Positions 1 through 8,023 of a stretch of 38,309 bases of DNA are shown piece by piece. Positions within the stretch are counted from its first letter, which is position 1; each line of letters opens with the position of its first letter. The stretch lies in assembly GCA_014859895.1 (NCBI GenBank), contig JACZKS010000027.1, positions 1 through 38,309 of the forward strand. Reading direction: 5' to 3'. A model generated the notes under the pieces. The model did not search any database. It worked only from the letters and a program-made list of their open reading frames with translations, and was not told the DNA's origin. A program made the translations under genes and the position numbers. The stretch comes from Rhodospirillales bacterium. GTDB lineage: Bacteria > Pseudomonadota > Alphaproteobacteria > Rhodospirillales > Shumkoniaceae.

Positions 1-1432
1 TCTTTCCAGAGGGGCCAAATCGTGATTCCTTTGCGGGTGGTCTGGCGAGGAAAGGACGGGGCCATGGAGAGGATTGCGGTGGACCTGGGCCGGTTTGGCG
101 ACCGGCGCCTGGAAAAAGGGGGGCTGCGCTTCTCGGCCGCATGGTCGAAGCGACGACGGTATGCCTGCGCAGCCTGGGCGACGGTCGGAGCGGGACGGTC
201 CGCTTTGGCCGCTTCTTGTCGAATCCCAAGGTGACGACGGCGGCCCTGATCGAGGGCTGGAGTGCCGGAACGGCGGCGGCGGTTCGGGGGCGCCACGTGC
301 TGGCCCTTCAAGACACGACGGAGGCGCACTTCCGCACTGCGGCCGGGCGCCGTCGCGGCCTCGGCGCCACGGGCAAGGGCAACGTCTATGGGCTGATGGT
401 CCATCCTGTCCTGGTGATCGATGCCGAGAGCGGCGTGTGTCACGGCTTGGCTGGGGGAAAGATCTGGACCCGGAGCGGCTTGGCGCAACAACCCCATCGC
501 AAGCGGTGCAGCGCGGACAAGGAGTCGGGCCGCTGGTTGGATGTGGCCGAAGCCGCCAAGGAGGTTCTGGCCGGAGCCGCCCAGGTCACGGTGGTGGCGG
601 ATCGCGAAGCCGACTTGTACGCGGCCTGGGCCGGGGTGCCGGCTCCGGCGTTCCACCTGCTCATCCGCGCGAATACCAATCGCGTGCTGGCCGGCGGCGG
701 GCGGCTGTACGACGCACCGGCCGCGTGGCCGGACGCCGACCGGCGCATCGTCGAGCTGCGCGAGCGCGCCGACCGGCGGCCGCGGCAGGCCGTGCTCACG
801 CTGCGTTACGGCGAGGTCGCCATCAAGCGGCCCGACTACGCCCCGGACAAGCATCTGCCGCCCAGCCTGAAGCTGCGCCTCATCGAGATCCGCGAACTCG
901 ATCCGCCGGCAGGCGAGGAACCCCTCCACTGGCGCCTGTTGACCACCCACGCCATCGCCGATGCGGCGCACGCCTGGGAGATCGTTCGTTGGTACACCCA
1001 GCGCTGGCATATCGAGCAATTGTTCCGCACCATGAAGAGCCAGGGGCTCGGCATCGAAGACAGCCAGATCGCCGACGCCGAGCGTCTCCTCAAACTCGCC
1101 GCCATCGCCACCCGAGCCGCCTGCATCATCATGCAACTCGTCCAGGCCCGCGACGGCAAGACCAACCAGCCCGCCGCCGACGTGTTCCCCTCGGAGGAGA
1201 TCGCCACCATGGACGCCCTGTTGCCGAAGATCGAGGGCGCGACCGCCAAGCAGAAGAACCCCCACCCGCCGCACAGCTTGGCCTGGGCCGCATGGATCAT
1301 CGCCCGCCTCGGCGGATGGAGCGGGTATGCCTCGTACCGCCCACCCGGCCCCATCACCATGCGAAACGGCCTCGAACGCTTCAAGGCCATCGCTCTCGGC
1401 TTCGCCTTGCAACATGTGTGAATCCCCTAGTG
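1..1432 (+). mobile_element. IS4-family insertion sequence, left end not resolved
   Basis: The element consists of one transposase gene. Its right end probably lies just after the transposase stop, around 1420-1430, because a truncated copy of a palindromic repeat (1437-1449) starts immediately afterwards. I could not match a convincing inverted repeat in the first 60 bases, so the left end may lie there or outside the window. The IS appears to have landed in the palindromic repeat family found again at 1479-1547. Confidence 0.6.
64..1421 (+). CDS. IS4-family transposase, N-terminus in a different frame
   Basis: DDE transposase that would cut and paste its own element. The main frame from 141 carries the IS4 signature YxxRxxxExxxxxxK in 'YTQRWHIEQLFRTMK', a first catalytic Asp in 'LALQDTTE' and a second in 'VVADREADLY'. 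The family N-terminal motif (GDRRLEK) lies in another frame starting at ATG 64. A -1 shift at the A5G6 run (113-123) joins the two frames into a continuous protein of about 452 residues, reading GDRRLEK-RGAALLGRMVEA, which is the usual family length. The run could be a programmed slippage site, an inactivating indel or a sequencing error. If there is no frameshift, translation could start at ATG 141 and give a 426-residue protein lacking the first ~25 residues. Family call is firm; activity is unknown. Confidence 0.8.
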
Positions 1433-1436
1433 CCTA

Positions 1437-1449
1437 CGCGGGAGTGACG
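1437..1449. repeat. Truncated palindromic repeat at IS right flank
   Basis: Thirteen bases (CGCGGGAGTGACG) identical to the 3' end of the complete repeat at 1479-1547. The other half is missing, as expected if the IS inserted in the middle of a repeat copy. Confidence 0.5.
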
Positions 1450-1478
1450 GGTAATGGGGGCGGGCCCCTTCTCCCTTT

Positions 1479-1547
1479 CGTCATTCCCGCGGAAGCGGGA
1501 ATCCAGGCGGAGTCGGACCCTGGACTCCCGCCTTCGCGGGAGTGACG
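1479..1547. repeat. Palindromic intergenic repeat (~69 bp)
   Basis: Imperfect inverted repeat beginning CGTCATTCCCGCGGAAGCG and ending CTTCGCGGGAGTGACG, with inner arms AATCCAG and CTGGACT. Each arm also forms its own small hairpin (CCCGC-GGAA-GCGGG). This matches the general class of extragenic palindromes common in proteobacteria. It lies between the IS and the 3' end of the cupin gene, where it could also end transcription. Confidence 0.65.
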
Positions 1548-1579
1548 AGAGAGACGGATATAGGGAGCTTAGTGCACGG

Positions 1580-2041
1580 TCACTGGAATTGGCCGTCGAG
1601 GAACGCCGCGATGGCGGGGTCGGCCTTCAGCGCCGCAAGCTCCTCGGCGGTCGGCAGTTGCGGCTTGTCGCGCCGGGCGTTGACCATGCAGAGAAAGCCC
1701 ATCGGCGCCTCGCCGCCGGCCCGGAACTGGTGCCAGGTCATCGGCGGGATGGCCACCAGGTCGTGCGGCTTCACCGGGCGCACATGCCCGCCGACCAGGC
1801 AGGTGCCGTGGCCGCGCAGGATCATCACGCCATGGGCGTGCTCGTGGCGCTCCAGGGTCGAATAGCCGCCGGCGGCCATCTCGAAATAGCGCAGCTCGCA
1901 GGCGAGTTCCGGCTCGGCGAACAGCACCTGGCGGGTGATCGCCTTGAAGGGGGCGGCACCGTCTTCCTTGTAGGCCAGGAGGTCGACATCCTGCCAGCGG
2001 CATCCATCCTTGGCGTCGCGGAATATGTGCTTGGCGTCCAT
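1580..2041 (-). CDS. Cupin protein, probable methylthioxylulose-5-P methylsulfurylase
   Basis: Small single-domain cupin of 153 residues. The metal-binding motif is visible as HEHAHGVMILRGHG (about residues 66-79), with the second cupin motif near IPPMTWHQF (98-106). It starts 2 bp after the stop of the RuBisCO-like gene (TAG-AC-ATG), so the two are surely cotranscribed. In Rhodospirillum rubrum a cupin works with a RuBisCO-like protein: the latter isomerises 5-methylthioribulose-1-phosphate and the cupin releases methanethiol from 1-methylthioxylulose-5-phosphate to give deoxyxylulose-5-phosphate, an isoprenoid precursor. The specific function is inferred from this pairing; the sequence alone shows only a cupin fold. 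A longer open frame upstream runs inside the RuBisCO-like gene and is not needed. Confidence 0.75.
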   Translation of the reverse strand: MDAKHIFRDAKDGCRWQDVDLLAYKEDGAAPFKAITRQVLFAEPELACELRYFEMAAGGYSTLERHEHAHGVMILRGHGTCLVGGHVRPVKPHDLVAIPPMTWHQFRAGGEAPMGFLCMVNARRDKPQLPTAEELAALKADPAIAAFLDGQFQ

Positions 2042-2043
2042 GT

Positions 2044-3141
2044 CTAGCCTTTCCGTCCCTCGGCATGGCTGGCGACCCGCCGGGTGAAGGCGGCGGTCTC
2101 GGCGGCCAGCCTGTCGCCCGCCGCCAGCAGGTTGCCGCCGATCAGCAACATGGTGTCGTTTCCATAGAAATCGAGGATTTCGTCGACCCGGTTCAGCGTC
2201 ATGCCACCGGCCGGCACCGGCACGCAGGGTTTCACCCCCGGCCACGGCCGGCGGGCTGCTTGGGCCAAGTCCCGGCAGGTCTCGGGCGAATAGCCGAAAC
2301 GGCCGCCGTAATTGGGAAAGACGGTGGCATCCGCCCCCAGGAGGCGAAACAGCGTGCCCAGCAGGAAGGGGGGCGCGATGCTGGCCGCCCCGGCCATCGC
2401 CGGATGGACCATGAAGGCGACCTCGGGAAATTCGCGGGTGAGGGCGTGGAAGGTCGACAGGCCGGCGATCATCGGCGTCACCAGCACGCCATCCAATCCC
2501 TCATCGCACGCAATGCGGACCTGGGCGCGCATGCTCTCCAGGTGCCCCGACAGGCTGGGCAGGTAGCGGGTGGTCCCGCCGACCGCGCGCACGGCGGCGG
2601 CCACCGCCACCACCCGGCGGGGGTAGGGGCTGTAGGCCTGATCGGCCAGGCCGTGGTCGTCCTTGATGAAGTCGATGCCGCCCTCGGCCATGCGGCCGGC
2701 CAGCGTAGCCAGGCCCTCGGGCGCCAGCCCCTGCGGCTTCAAGGCCGAGCAGGTCATGGCCCGCGTCACGGCGCCCGAGCGCGCCCTGAGGCCGGCCAGC
2801 CCGTGGTTCGGCCCGCCGAAGGCGGCGGCGACCTCGGGCGGCAGGATGGCATCTTCCAGCGTGACGTCATCGTGGATCGAGGTGTTGCCGAACAGCATGT
2901 TGATCAGCTGGCCGGGCTCCGGCCCGGTGGTGGCGACGGCCAAGCCGACGCGCACCCGGAAGCTGCCCTCGCCGATCTCCTCGATCCCCTCGACGCACCC
3001 GACGATGTCGGCCAGCACCACCTTGTCCTCGATGGCAGCCACCGGCATCTCGACGCTCTGCTCGACGGCGATGGCCTTGGCCCGGGCCTCGATGGCCCGG
3101 GCGGTGCCGGCGACGCGATAGACGGCGGTGATGCGCGGCAT
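2044..3141 (-). CDS. RuBisCO-like protein (form IV), probable methylthioribulose-1-P isomerase
   Basis: Protein of 365 residues with the RuBisCO large-subunit layout. Visible landmarks are 'CSALKPQGL' (RuBisCO KPK region), 'GGIDFIKDDHGL' (metal loop, where the usual KDDE glutamate is His), 'MVHPAMAG', 'NYGGRFGYS' in place of the Lys-bearing loop 6, and 'PAGGM' and 'GGN' in the phosphate-binding part. Missing carboxylase residues argue against CO2 fixation. The N-terminus with 'IAVEQSVEMP' looks like the Rhodospirillum-type (DeepYkr) group, which acts in methylthioadenosine salvage. ATG 3141 was chosen over an upstream frame extension because AGGGGGAAAGC precedes it and family proteins begin with this 'xxRIxAxYR' strand. 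It is the first gene of a two-gene operon with the cupin and is divergent from the thioredoxin gene. Confidence 0.8.
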   Translation of the reverse strand: MPRITAVYRVAGTARAIEARAKAIAVEQSVEMPVAAIEDKVVLADIVGCVEGIEEIGEGSFRVRVGLAVATTGPEPGQLINMLFGNTSIHDDVTLEDAILPPEVAAAFGGPNHGLAGLRARSGAVTRAMTCSALKPQGLAPEGLATLAGRMAEGGIDFIKDDHGLADQAYSPYPRRVVAVAAAVRAVGGTTRYLPSLSGHLESMRAQVRIACDEGLDGVLVTPMIAGLSTFHALTREFPEVAFMVHPAMAGAASIAPPFLLGTLFRLLGADATVFPNYGGRFGYSPETCRDLAQAARRPWPGVKPCVPVPAGGMTLNRVDEILDFYGNDTMLLIGGNLLAAGDRLAAETAAFTRRVASHAEGRKG

Positions 3142-3406
3142 GCTTTCCCCCTGCGGGCTTGCCCGATCGATCGGCATCATATAGGCGAGGGCGGCCGGCA
3201 ATCCACCCCGCGCGTATCCGCCGCGCGGCGGGAGTTTTTGAAACCGCCGGGCCGTTGATGTTTGCTTTTGCGCGACCGCCTTCTTAAGTTTGAAAAATGC
3301 CTATGGATGGGCGTTGATTGATGATGCGGGTCGCAAACCGGCCGGTCGCCTGGGGCCTCCCGGCGGCGGCGAGGTCAATCCGCCCGAACTCTGACAGGAG
3401 AGACGT

Positions 3407-3802
3407 ATGGCGACGATTGCCATGACCACCGAGAATTTCGAGAACACCATCCTGGAAAACGACATCGTGCTGATCGATTTCTGGGCCGACTGGTGCCAGC
3501 CGTGCAAGACTTTCGGACCGGTTTTCGAAAAGGTTTCGGAAAACCACCCCGACGTCGTTTTCGCCAAGGTGGACACCGAGGCCGAGCAGGAGATCGCGGG
3601 GCAGTTCGGCATCCGCTCGATCCCGACGCTGGCGATCTTCCGCGAGAAGGTCCTGCTGTTCAACCAGGCCGGCGCGTTGCCGGAATCGACGCTGGAACAG
3701 GTGATCACCCGGGTCAAGGACCTCGACATGGACGAGGTCAGGACCGCGATTGCCGAAGAGAACGCCAAGGCGGAAATGGACGGCCCTTCCAACGAGGCGT
3801 GA
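3407..3802 (+). CDS. Thioredoxin-family protein with WCQPC active site
   Basis: A 131-residue cytoplasmic thioredoxin fold with no signal peptide. The redox motif is 'FWADWCQPCKTF' (about residues 24-35), CQPC rather than the standard CGPC. The cis-proline is in 'IRSIPTLAIF', and 'VDTEAE' matches the central strand and helix. A C-terminal extension of ~20 charged residues goes beyond classical TrxA. A strong ribosome-binding site (AGGAGAG) supports ATG 3407. It probably reduces protein disulfides, but partners cannot be told. The Gln in the dipeptide should shift its redox potential relative to TrxA. It is followed by a hairpin and the DUF1178 gene. Confidence 0.85.
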   Translation: MATIAMTTENFENTILENDIVLIDFWADWCQPCKTFGPVFEKVSENHPDVVFAKVDTEAEQEIAGQFGIRSIPTLAIFREKVLLFNQAGALPESTLEQVITRVKDLDMDEVRTAIAEENAKAEMDGPSNEA

Positions 3803-3813
3803 TCGCCCACGTT

Positions 3814-3842
3814 CCCTCTCCGCTCCCAAGGGGCGGAGAGGG
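3814..3842 (+). terminator. Hairpin after thioredoxin gene
   Basis: Ten-bp perfect stem CCCTCTCCGC / GCGGAGAGGG with a 9-base loop, 12 bases after the stop codon. There is no T-run, so it may stabilise mRNA or act as an extragenic palindrome rather than a true intrinsic terminator. Confidence 0.4.
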
Positions 3843-3915
3843 AGCGCCGGGCGGTTGCCTTGGCCGTCTTCCTGCCTTACATTCCCGGCGCATTCCGAAC
3901 GCAAGGAAGAGTTCG

Positions 3916-4152
3916 ATGATCGTCTTCAGCCTGCGCTGCGCCAAGGGCCACGTTTTCGATGAATGGTTCGCCTCGGGGGCCGAGTACGAGGCCAAGGCCA
4001 AGGCCGGCGAGCTTCGCTGCCCCGAATGCGGCGAGGGCGACGTGGCCAAGGCCATCATGGCGCCGCGCGTCAGCTCGAGCACCGAAAAGGCCGCCCCGGC
4101 TACCCCGTGCGCGACCTGCGGTCAGGAAGGCGGCTGCCCCTGGGCGGCCTGA
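3916..4152 (+). CDS. DUF1178 family zinc-ribbon protein, short form
   Basis: A 78-residue protein starting 'MIVFSLRCAKGHVFDEWF', the usual DUF1178 opening, followed by 'RCPECGEGDVAKAIMAPRV', which is the family's second Cys pair and conserved 'K-MAPR' motif. A further CATC and C pair lies at the C-terminus. The Cys pairs suggest zinc binding. Family members are often near 140 residues, so this one has lost much of the C-terminal part. AAGGAAG precedes ATG 3916; the open frame reaches further upstream but overlaps the thioredoxin gene. No function is established for the family. Confidence 0.75.
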   Translation: MIVFSLRCAKGHVFDEWFASGAEYEAKAKAGELRCPECGEGDVAKAIMAPRVSSSTEKAAPATPCATCGQEGGCPWAA

Positions 4153-4173
4153 AGCCGCCGTACCCTTTCCGGG

Positions 4174-4866
4174 TCAGCCCACCGCTTCGCGGGTATCTTC
4201 GGCGGCGAACATCGCTTCCCTGACGGTTTCACCCTTGTTTGACAGGTGCTCCTTGAGAAGGGAGGACAGAAGCGGGCCATTGCGCGCCTCCAGCGCCTTC
4301 AGGATCTTCTCGTGCTCCTCGACCGCGCGGGTCCAGCGGGCCCTCGACATGTTGGCGCGGAAGCGGGCCGGGCTGACCCGTCCCGACAGGCTGCGGAAGA
4401 TGTTGGACAGCGTCGGGTTGCGGGCGGCGGCCAGCATGGCCTCGTGGATGGCCTGGTTGAGGTGGAAATACTCCGGCAGTTCGCCCTTCTGGAAGTGCAC
4501 GACCATCTGGTAGTGCAACGCCCGGATCTCGGCCAGCTCGGCCTCGGTGATGCGCTGGCAGGCCAGTTCGCCGGCCAGGGCTTCGAGCGCTCCCATGACC
4601 GGGAACATCTCCTCGATGTCGCGCAGCGTGAAGGTGGCCACGGTTGCGCCGCGGTTGGGGGTCAGTTCGACCAGCCCCTCGGATGCCAGGACCTTCAGGG
4701 CCTCGCGCAGCGGCGTGCGGGATATGGCGAAACGCTCGCACAGCATGCGCTCGTTGATGCGCGTGCCGGGGCGGAACTCGCCTTCGACGATAAGGTCGCG
4801 CAACCGACTGACCACTTCGTCGTGCAGGGATCTGCGTGTGATGGCTTCAGGCATGATGGTCGGCAT
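4174..4866 (-). CDS. GntR-family regulator, FCD (FadR) subfamily
   Basis: Transcription factor of 230 residues. The winged helix-turn-helix is at about 13-75 ('LRDLIVEGEFRPGTRINERMLCERFAISRTPLREAL' region), and the all-helical FCD ligand-binding domain covers 85-215 with metal-site residues in 'HLNQAIHEAM' and 'EEHEKIL'. FCD regulators usually sense organic acids. The gene starts 7 bp after the stop of the dehydrogenase gene and shares its operon, so it probably controls this cluster and itself. ATG 4866 has AAGGAG very close to it; ATG 4854 is an alternative. A pair of 16-bp motifs in the divergent promoter region (7871-7886, 8008-8023) may be its operators. Confidence 0.9.
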   Translation of the reverse strand: MPTIMPEAITRRSLHDEVVSRLRDLIVEGEFRPGTRINERMLCERFAISRTPLREALKVLASEGLVELTPNRGATVATFTLRDIEEMFPVMGALEALAGELACQRITEAELAEIRALHYQMVVHFQKGELPEYFHLNQAIHEAMLAAARNPTLSNIFRSLSGRVSPARFRANMSRARWTRAVEEHEKILKALEARNGPLLSSLLKEHLSNKGETVREAMFAAEDTREAVG

Positions 4867-4873
4867 TCTCTCC

Positions 4874-7807
4874 TTATCCCTTCGGCATTTCCAGCGCGCT
4901 TTTTATCACGCTTGCCACATGAAGGGCATCACGCCGGGTTCCGTCGTGGATCTGGTGTCGGCAACTGGTGCCGTCGGCGACGATGATCACATCCTCGCCG
5001 GCCGCCCGCACGGCGGGCAGCAGGGCTTCCTCGGCCATCTTCATGGACACGTCGTAGGTGGCGGCGTTGTAGCCGAAGGCGCCGGCCATGCCGCAGCAGC
5101 TCGTCGACACGGTTTCGACCGCCAGGCCGGGGATGAGTTTCAGTGCCTTCTCGACGGTCGGCATCAGGGCGAAGGCCTTCTGGTGGCAATGGCCGTGCAG
5201 CAGGACACGCCGGCCCTCCATGGATTTCAGCGGCAGCTTAAGCCTGCCGGCGGCGCTCTCGGCGGCCAGGAATTCCTCGAAGGTGACGGCCAACCCCGCC
5301 AGGGCGTCGGTATAGGAGCCCGGGATCATGGCCTTGAACTCGTCGCGCAACGTCAACAGGCATGAGGGCTCCAGCCCGATCACCGGCATGCCCTCCTCGA
5401 CGAAGGGCTTGAGCGAATCGACCATGCGCCGGGCTTCGGCCTTGGCCTCGTCGATCAGCCCGGCCGACAGGAAGGTACGCCCGCAACACAGCGGCCGGCC
5501 GCCGTCGGCGGGCTTGGCCACATGCACGCGATAGCCGCCGGCCACCAGAACGTCCAGCGCATCCCTAAGGTTCCCGGGCTCGAAGTAGATGTTGAAGGTG
5601 TCACCCAGCAGAACGACCGGGCGGCCGTCGGTGGGCCCGAAGGCGGCTTCCCGGGGCAGGAACGGGCTGCCCTGCCAAGCCGGCAGGGTGCGCCTCCGGC
5701 TGAAGCCCAGCGTCTTCTCGCTGATCCAGGCGGCGCCGGGCAGCCGGTCGCGCAGGTTCATGAAAAAGGCCAAGCGAGAGGCCAGGCCGGCATAGCGCGG
5801 CAGGAAGGCGACCAGCCGTTCGCGCAGCTTGAGACCGTGGCGCTTGGCGTACTGGTAAAGGAACTCGATCTTCATGCGCGCCACGTCGACGCCGGTCGGG
5901 CATTCGCGCTTGCAGCCCTTGCAGCTGACGCAGAGCTGCATGGTTTCGTACATTTCGTCCGACGTCAGCGCCTCGGGGCCGAGTTGCCCGGTGAGGGCCA
6001 GACGCAAGGTGTTGGCCCGCCCCCGCGTCAGGTGCTTCTCGTCGCGGGTGGCGCGGAACGACGGGCACATGACGTCGACGTCGAGCTTCCGGCAGGCGCC
6101 GTTGTTGTTGCACATCTCGGTGGCGCCGGCGAAACCGCCCCATTCCGACCAGTCGAGCCCGGTTTGGATGGGCAGTTCGGCATAACCCGGCTTGAAACGG
6201 AACAGCGCGCGGTCGTCCATACGGGGCGCCCGCACGATCTTGCCGGGGTTGAACAGGTTGGTGGGATCGAAGGTGTCCTTGACCGTCTCGAAGGTCCGGA
6301 CCATGCGCGGGCCGAACATCGTCTCGTGGAATTCCGAGCGCGAGAGACCGTCGCCGTGCTCGCCCGAATGCGAGCCCTTGTATTCGCGGACCAGCGCGAA
6401 GGCTTCCTCGGCAATGGCGCGCATGGTCTTGGCGCCCAGGTCCTGCTTGAGGTTGAGCACCGGGCGGACGTGCAGGCAGCCGACCGAGGCGTGGGCGTAC
6501 CAGGTGCCGCGCGTTCCGTGCTTCTCGAAGACCCGGGTCAAACGGTCGGTGTATTCCGCCAGGTCGGTCAGCGGCACCGCGCAGTCCTCGATGAACGAGA
6601 TCGGTTTGCCGTCCCCCTTCATCGACATCATGATGTTGAGCCCGGCCTTGCGTACCGTCGAGATGGCGTTCTGGAAGGCGGGGTCGATGGCTTCCACCAC
6701 GGCGTCCGGGAAGCCGAGGTCGCCCATCAGCTCCGAAAGCCGGTTGAGCCCGCGCAACGGCTCCTCGGCGTCGTCGTCGGCGAATTCGACGACCAGAACG
6801 GCGGCCGGGTCGCCCTTGACGAATTTCTCCACCGTCGGGCGGAACAGCGGGATGTCGCGGGCCAGCGCGATCATCGTGCGGTCGATCAATTCCACCGCGT
6901 AAGGGTCGAGCGCGACGATATGACGGGTCGAATCCATCGCCTGGTAGAAGGTCGGGAAATGGCAGACCCCCACCACCTTGTGCCTGGGCAGCGTGTGCAG
7001 CTTGAGCTTGAGCGCCGTCGAGCAGGCCAGCGTGCCTTCCGAGCCGACCAGCAGGCGCGCCGCGCGCGAGGCGAACGGCTTTTCCCCCGGGGTCAGCGCG
7101 TCGATGTTGTAGCCGCCGACCCGGCGCTGCACCTTGGGGAAGCGGCGCTCGATCTCCTCGGCCTCGGCTTCGGCCAGCCGGCACAACGGGGCCAGGACGT
7201 CGCGCAGGGCGGCCGGCACGCCGGGGGCGTCGAGATCGGCCGGCAGGTCTTCGAAGTGCACTTTGCGGCCGTCGGCCAGTAGCGCGTCGATGGCCAGCAC
7301 GTTATCGGCCATCAGGCCGTAGCGCAGCGAATGGGCGCCCGAGCTGTTGTTGCCGGCCATGCCGCCGATGGTGGCGCGGCTGGAGGTCGAGGGATCGACC
7401 GCGAAATGCAGGCCATCCTTCTTGAGCCGGGCGTTCAGCGCGTCGAGCACGATGCCCGGCTGGACGATGACCGTCCGTCCTTCCGGCGAATAATCGAGGA
7501 CGGCGTTGACGTGCTTGGTGAAGTCGACGAGCAGGGCCTGGCCGATGGCCTGGCCGTTCTGCGACGAGCCGCCGCCGCGCGGCACCACCGGCACGCCTTC
7601 GTCGTCGGCGATCTGGATGGCCGCGGCGACGTCGGCTTCGGTCTTCGGCACGACGATGCCGACCGGCTCGATCTGATAGATCGAAGCGTCGGTGCTGTAG
7701 CGGCCACGCGAGAAGGCGTCGAACAGCACTTCGCCTTCGATCTCGCGGCGCAACCGCGCCGCCAGCGCGCTGTCTCCGACCCGGTTCCTGGTGGCGTTCG
7801 CTTTCAT
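4874..7807 (-). CDS. FAD-linked oxidase fused to Fe-S domains (D-2-hydroxyacid dehydrogenase, YdiJ type)
   Basis: Large 977-residue cytoplasmic flavoprotein. The N-terminal FAD-binding type 4 domain shows 'VPRGGGSSQNGQAIG' and 'GGMAGNNSSGAHSLRYG'. The FAD-oxidase C-terminal domain includes 'HSGEHGDGLSRSEF'. Next come Cys clusters 'CNNNGACRKLD...MCPSF' and 'CVSCKGCKRECP', then two CCG domains ('LCCGRTFLSAG' and 'SCCGMAGAFGY'), as in a fused GlcD-GlcF or YdiJ-type protein. Such enzymes oxidise D-2-hydroxyacids (lactate, glycolate, 2-hydroxyglutarate) and pass electrons to the respiratory chain. With an aminotransferase for glyoxylate and ureidoglycolate lyase nearby, glycolate or a related 2-hydroxyacid is the likely substrate, but this is inference. 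GTG 7819 is an alternative start; neither start has a strong ribosome-binding site. Confidence 0.85.
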   Translation of the reverse strand: MKANATRNRVGDSALAARLRREIEGEVLFDAFSRGRYSTDASIYQIEPVGIVVPKTEADVAAAIQIADDEGVPVVPRGGGSSQNGQAIGQALLVDFTKHVNAVLDYSPEGRTVIVQPGIVLDALNARLKKDGLHFAVDPSTSSRATIGGMAGNNSSGAHSLRYGLMADNVLAIDALLADGRKVHFEDLPADLDAPGVPAALRDVLAPLCRLAEAEAEEIERRFPKVQRRVGGYNIDALTPGEKPFASRAARLLVGSEGTLACSTALKLKLHTLPRHKVVGVCHFPTFYQAMDSTRHIVALDPYAVELIDRTMIALARDIPLFRPTVEKFVKGDPAAVLVVEFADDDAEEPLRGLNRLSELMGDLGFPDAVVEAIDPAFQNAISTVRKAGLNIMMSMKGDGKPISFIEDCAVPLTDLAEYTDRLTRVFEKHGTRGTWYAHASVGCLHVRPVLNLKQDLGAKTMRAIAEEAFALVREYKGSHSGEHGDGLSRSEFHETMFGPRMVRTFETVKDTFDPTNLFNPGKIVRAPRMDDRALFRFKPGYAELPIQTGLDWSEWGGFAGATEMCNNNGACRKLDVDVMCPSFRATRDEKHLTRGRANTLRLALTGQLGPEALTSDEMYETMQLCVSCKGCKRECPTGVDVARMKIEFLYQYAKRHGLKLRERLVAFLPRYAGLASRLAFFMNLRDRLPGAAWISEKTLGFSRRRTLPAWQGSPFLPREAAFGPTDGRPVVLLGDTFNIYFEPGNLRDALDVLVAGGYRVHVAKPADGGRPLCCGRTFLSAGLIDEAKAEARRMVDSLKPFVEEGMPVIGLEPSCLLTLRDEFKAMIPGSYTDALAGLAVTFEEFLAAESAAGRLKLPLKSMEGRRVLLHGHCHQKAFALMPTVEKALKLIPGLAVETVSTSCCGMAGAFGYNAATYDVSMKMAEEALLPAVRAAGEDVIIVADGTSCRHQIHDGTRRDALHVASVIKSALEMPKG

Positions 7808-7870
7808 GGTCGACGCCACATTAGCGCCGTGGGATCGTTCCAGGCAAACGACTTAATGATATAATTTTTT

Positions 7871-7886
7871 TGCATTCATTATTCAT
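7871..7886. promoter_or_regulatory. Candidate GntR operator, copy 1
   Basis: TGCATTCATTATTCAT. It matches the second copy at 8008-8023 in 15 of 16 bases and overlaps the putative -10 of the leftward promoter (7878-7883), as expected for repression. Confidence 0.45.
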
Positions 7887-7905
7887 ACACGATTTTCAGA
7901 GGCAA
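7878..7905 (-). promoter_or_regulatory. Candidate sigma-70 promoter of dehydrogenase-gntR operon
   Basis: Read leftward: -35 TTGCCT (7900-7905), 16-bp spacer, -10 AATAAT (7878-7883). The -10 lies inside the candidate operator copy 1. The predicted leader to ATG 7807 is about 65 nt. Confidence 0.4.
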
Positions 7906-7931
7906 GTCGATCCCGGAAGCTTTTAGCTAAT

Positions 7932-7963
7932 CAATTGAAAACAAACATTTTGAAGTTCAATTG
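7932..7963. promoter_or_regulatory. Inverted repeat in divergent control region
   Basis: Perfect 8-bp arms CAATTGAA and TTCAATTG separated by 16 bases, in the AT-rich gap between two divergent promoters. It may bind a second regulator. Confidence 0.35.
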
Positions 7964-7973
7964 TCGTTAATTC

Positions 7974-8002
7974 TTGAAAAACGCCGCTTGCCATCCTACA
8001 GA
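7974..8002 (+). promoter_or_regulatory. Candidate promoter of aminotransferase gene
   Basis: -35 TTGAAA (7974-7979), 17-bp spacer, weak -10 TACAGA (7997-8002). Operator copy 2 begins 6 bases downstream and would cover the transcription start. Confidence 0.35.
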
Positions 8003-8007
8003 AAGTG

Positions 8008-8023
8008 TGCATTCATAATTCAT
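8008..8023. promoter_or_regulatory. Candidate GntR operator, copy 2
   Basis: TGCATTCATAATTCAT, the partner of copy 1. Here the outer bases (GCAT...ATGC) add partial symmetry. It is located just after the putative rightward promoter. Confidence 0.45.

Noticed and set aside
3142-3406. Possible SAM riboswitch upstream of the RuBisCO-like gene
   Set aside because: The pathway made me look for one, but I could not recognise the conserved core of SAM-I or SAM-II in the 265-bp gap.
5522-7282. 586-codon open frame on the plus strand
   Set aside because: Antisense to the FAD/Fe-S dehydrogenase; low-complexity composition and no ribosome-binding site.
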